A DNA stretch of 64,000 bases from a beta proteobacterium CB (GTDB lineage Bacteria; Pseudomonadota; Gammaproteobacteria; Burkholderiales; Burkholderiaceae). This document shows positions 61,426 to 64,000 of the stretch, piece after piece. A program made the translations under genes and the position numbers. The first letter of the stretch is position 1, and each line of letters starts with the position of its first letter. The notes under the pieces were generated by a model that searched no databases, was not told the DNA's origin, and was given only the letters and a program-made list of their open reading frames with translations. The stretch is taken from positions 1,981,721-2,045,720 of the forward strand of contig CP004348.1 of the NCBI GenBank assembly GCA_000342265.1. The letters are read 5' to 3'.

Positions 61426-63102
61426 TTATTTAGCTGGCTTCTTCCCAAACATTTGGTTGATCTGCCATTGTTGGGCAATCGAGAGTAGGTTGTTCACCAC
61501 CCAATACAAAACCAAGCCCGCAGGGAAGAAGAAGAACATGACCGAAAACACGAGGGGCATATACATCATTATCTTCGCCTGAACTGGGTCTGGAGGCGTT
61601 GGGTTAAGTTTGGTTTGCACAAACATGGATGCAGCCATGATGATCGGCAAAATGTAATATGGGTCTGGGACTGATAAGTCATGAATCCACCCAATCCAAG
61701 GTGCGTTGCGCATCTCTACTGATGAGAGTAGAACCCAATACAAAGAGATAAACACAGGGATCTGAATCACCACAGGCAAGCAACCGCCCAGGGGATTGAT
61801 TTTTTCCTTACGATACATCTCCATCATGGCTTGATTTAGTTTTTGTGGCTCACCCTTGTATTGCTCTTTCATTGCAAGCAAGCGTGGTTGAACCTCTTTC
61901 ATGCGCGCCATTGATTTGTAGCTTGCGGCTGACAGCGGGAAGAACACTAACTTAATTAAGATGGTCAAAAGAATGATTGACCAACCCCAGTTGCCAACAT
62001 AGGCATGGATATTTTCCAGCAACCAAAAAATCGGTTTAGCAAGAATCGTGAGGTAACCATAATCTTTTAACAACGCAAAGCCAGGGGCAATTGTTTCCAG
62101 AACACTTTCTTCTTGTGGGCCTACAAACAACTTTGCTTTTTCAACAACCGTTGTGCCAGGTGCAACAACACCTAACGGCGTTTGCATACCAATACGGTAA
62201 AGGTTGTTATCAATTTTTCCGGCATAGATGTCACGCGCTGCCTTGTCACCAGGAATCCAAGCGCTTGCAAAGTAGTGTTGAACCATAGCAATCCATGCAG
62301 GATCGCCAGCAGGTACTTGAGTAGGAATGGTGATTTTATTTTTATCAATTGCTGTGAATTCCAGCTTGTTGAATTTTTCTTTTTCAGTATAAGCAGCCGG
62401 TCCAGTAAATGTGCTTGCTGAGAACGCACCATCGAAAGGTCCAATTTTTTGCTCTTGTGAAGCATCGCGTACGATTTCTGTATACAGAACTAGTGGCGCT
62501 GCATTTGCATTACTTTGAGTAACGCGATGACCAACATCAACGACATAGCTACCAGGAGTTAAGACAAAAGTCTTTTCTAACTTTACGCCATTGCGCTCAC
62601 TGGCCAGAACAACAAAAGGTTTTCCAGATCCATCTTTGCCAGACTGCACTAATTTAAATGTGCTGGTGTGATTAGGAAGATCCGCATTGCCCAAAGCAAT
62701 TAAACCTGAACGTGCAAAATATTTATGATTTGGAGCGTACTGAAATAACTCAACCGGTTTTTGTTCTGCAGTGAGCTGCTTAGGCAACTTCGCATCAATC
62801 ACGTTGGCGCCATTTGCGCTGATTTCTAAAATCAATACATCATTTTGTAAAACAAATTTTTCTGATGTTTCGATTGCTCCAGCGAGCACAGCAGGCGCTT
62901 GGCTCGGCGCGGCAATGCTTGGGCTTTGAGTGGGGGTTGGTATATCAACTTTGTTTGCTGAGGCCTTGTCAGCTACTACAGCAGTGCTTGCAGGATTTCC
63001 ACCAAACATGGATGGTTTGCCTTCATGAACTTGCCAGTTGTTGTACAACATCAGGCCCGACATAGAGAAGACTGCCCAAAGAATTGTTTTTTTAAAGTCC
63101 AT
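61426..63102 (-). CDS. yidC: Membrane protein insertase YidC
   Basis: A 558-residue inner-membrane insertase, acting alone or with SecYEG. An N-terminal anchor (FKKTILWAVFSMSGLMLYN), a large periplasmic beta-domain (~residues 60-350) and the conserved core of five membrane helices beginning YLTILAKPIFWLLENIHAYVGNWGWSIILLTILIKLVFFPLSAASYKSMARMKEVQP, with the hydrophilic-groove Arg in that core, and ending with the KPAK tail. I prefer the ATG at 63102, with AAGTGA six bases upstream, over the one at 63108. It is located next to yidD. Confidence 0.95.
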   Translation of the reverse strand: MDFKKTILWAVFSMSGLMLYNNWQVHEGKPSMFGGNPASTAVVADKASANKVDIPTPTQSPSIAAPSQAPAVLAGAIETSEKFVLQNDVLILEISANGANVIDAKLPKQLTAEQKPVELFQYAPNHKYFARSGLIALGNADLPNHTSTFKLVQSGKDGSGKPFVVLASERNGVKLEKTFVLTPGSYVVDVGHRVTQSNANAAPLVLYTEIVRDASQEQKIGPFDGAFSASTFTGPAAYTEKEKFNKLEFTAIDKNKITIPTQVPAGDPAWIAMVQHYFASAWIPGDKAARDIYAGKIDNNLYRIGMQTPLGVVAPGTTVVEKAKLFVGPQEESVLETIAPGFALLKDYGYLTILAKPIFWLLENIHAYVGNWGWSIILLTILIKLVFFPLSAASYKSMARMKEVQPRLLAMKEQYKGEPQKLNQAMMEMYRKEKINPLGGCLPVVIQIPVFISLYWVLLSSVEMRNAPWIGWIHDLSVPDPYYILPIIMAASMFVQTKLNPTPPDPVQAKIMMYMPLVFSVMFFFFPAGLVLYWVVNNLLSIAQQWQINQMFGKKPAK

Positions 63103-63112
63103 TTGCATTCAC

Positions 63113-63349
63113 TTAATGATGAGATTTTGGTTTTACTGCGGGGTCATATCCACCTTGAGCCCACGGGTTGCAGCGCAAAATGCGCCAAACCATCAGACTA
63201 AAGCTTTTTAAAAATCCGTAATTGGCAAAGCAGTCGCAAGCATATTGCGAGCAGCTCGGCGCAAATTTACACTGCATGCCTATGAAAGGGCTGAGTGTTA
63301 ATTGATAAAGCCTCACAACTTTAATGGCTAGCTTATTGAATAGGCGCAC
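63113..63349 (-). CDS. yidD: Membrane protein insertion efficiency factor YidD
   Basis: A 78-residue short amphipathic membrane-associated protein. Family marks are LTLSPFIGMQCKFAPSCSQYA, and WRILRCNPWAQGGYDPA with conserved cysteines. It aids YidC-dependent insertion. Its start is adjacent to the rnpA stop and its stop is 4 bp before the alternative yidC start, so the four genes are one operon. Confidence 0.95.
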   Translation of the reverse strand: MRLFNKLAIKVVRLYQLTLSPFIGMQCKFAPSCSQYACDCFANYGFLKSFSLMVWRILRCNPWAQGGYDPAVKPKSHH

Positions 63350-63350
63350 G

Positions 63351-63668
63351 TTAAATTAGTCCTGCAATTTGATTTCGCAGAACTTCTTTTTCTTTGCTTC
63401 TAAGTCTGCCGCGGGTTTCGCGACCAATGGGTTTTTTCAGTTTCACTACAACATCGCTGTTAAGGCTGGTTGCTTGAGCACTTCTGACTAGTTCACGAAT
63501 CATACGTTTTAGTCGGTTGCGATCCACTGCTCGCTTAGCTAGTTTTTTAGCTACCGCAATACCTAAATCCGGTCTTGCGCCCTGATCCGAAGATGCCAAA
63601 TACAAACCCCAATACAAACTTGTCTTGGGGCGTGTTTTTAGTAATTCAGAAATCCTGGCGCTATTCAA
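63351..63668 (-). CDS. rnpA: Ribonuclease P protein component
   Basis: A 105-residue basic protein subunit of RNase P, which processes tRNA 5' ends. The signature KRAVDRNRLKRMIRELVR (RNR motif) is in the middle, with the preceding LGIAVAKKLAKRAV strand. It starts 8 bp after the rpmH stop, in the universal rpmH-rnpA arrangement. The final gene order toward the window edge is as in most bacteria. Confidence 0.95.
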   Translation of the reverse strand: MNSARISELLKTRPKTSLYWGLYLASSDQGARPDLGIAVAKKLAKRAVDRNRLKRMIRELVRSAQATSLNSDVVVKLKKPIGRETRGRLRSKEKEVLRNQIAGLI

Positions 63669-63676
63669 CTGCTAAA

Positions 63677-63811
63677 TTAAACAGCTAAACGTTTGCGACC
63701 TTTAGCGCGGCGTGCGTTTAATACTGCGCGTCCACTCTTAGTTTTCATACGAATACGGAATCCGTGAGTGCGTTTGCGACGTGTTACTGAGGGTTGGTAT
63801 GTTCTTTTCAT
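63677..63811 (-). CDS. rpmH: 50S ribosomal protein L34
   Basis: 44-residue L34, very basic: [18 protein letters not shown], then [22 protein letters not shown], complete at both ends. It is the first gene of the rpmH-rnpA-yidD-yidC block, with its promoter in the DnaA-box region beyond 63830. L34 is one of the last large-subunit proteins to join the ribosome. Confidence 0.97.
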
Positions 63812-64000
63812 GATTCATCCTGCAAAACCCAGTATTTTCCTTGTTGCAAGGCAAAAGGTCAACCGCTGCTGAAGAATATATAGGTATTTTTCTCTATTAA
63901 ATTGATTCAATCTTTGTAAACAATTGATTTTTATTGGTTTTATATCTTTATTCACAAGTTATCCACAGGTTTTCCACGTTTTTCCAACTTGTGGATAACT
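63812..64000. other. Edge of the oriC region with DnaA boxes
   Basis: AT-rich rpmH upstream region leading to DnaA boxes: TTATTCACA (63948-63956), TTATCCACA (63959-63967) and an inverted TGTGGATAA (63990-63998), plus weaker TTTTCCACG words. The dnaA gene is expected just beyond the window. Confidence 0.8.

Overview
The window is a stretch of a low-to-moderate GC betaproteobacterial chromosome, most likely Polynucleobacter (Burkholderiaceae). The evidence is the rpmH-rnpA-yidD-yidC-mnmE block next to DnaA boxes at the right edge (the oriC side), the def-fmt-htpX-rsmB-DUF4390-NtrY/NtrX-like run and the dprA-topB pair typical of Burkholderiales, a phasin, and the AT-leaning codon use. No species can be fixed from the sequence alone.

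Layout. 1-14371 is ordinary chromosome with short transcription units: small lipoproteins, MOSC and phosphatase genes, a histone-like protein, a periplasmic binding protein, phasin, pagP, a peroxiredoxin, DUF1003, YoaK, DinB, GNAT, a dehalogenase, a methyltransferase, a TonB-like protein, a DUF3147 membrane protein and katG. 14372-43955 is a mosaic genomic island placed inside the tRNA-Phe gene. The 3' half of tRNA-Phe lies at 14404-14452, the 5' half at 43918-43955, and both end at the anticodon-loop heptamer TTTTCAA. A complete tRNA-Phe copy sits inside the island at 21756-21831, followed by a diverged 3' end of the neighbouring ycaO gene.

The island carries broken genes (an integrase, a PAS kinase, WYL, YcaO-tail, hydrolase and thioesterase pieces) and a GC-rich foreign block with a molybdenum sulfite-oxidase-type enzyme and its cytochrome c. 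It also has second copies of the DUF3147 and methyltransferase genes, an internal mobile module (DUF6641 protein, short tyrosine recombinase, full integrase), a type III restriction-modification system, a WYL regulator, a heptapeptide-repeat secreted protein, an outer-membrane barrel, a toxin-antitoxin pair and a KAP P-loop ATPase. Two repeat families mark the island: a 17-nt near-palindrome (TGTCGTTTTAAACGACA, left part) and a hairpin with a conserved loop (right part).

44144-64000 is core chromosome again: a truncated OsmC/YcaO gene, an NtrYX-like two-component system, rsmB, htpX, fmt, def, a minimal dprA, topB, an MnmC-like oxidoreductase overlapping topB tail to tail, pckG, mnmE, yidC, yidD, rnpA, rpmH and the edge of the replication origin.

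The most notable point is how the pieces fit. The island splits one tRNA-Phe but holds an intact copy. The stranded tRNA promoter now points at the KAP ATPase gene. The native ycaO gene has lost its 3' end through a 352-bp deletion, while a homologous, non-identical tail persists 22 kb away.
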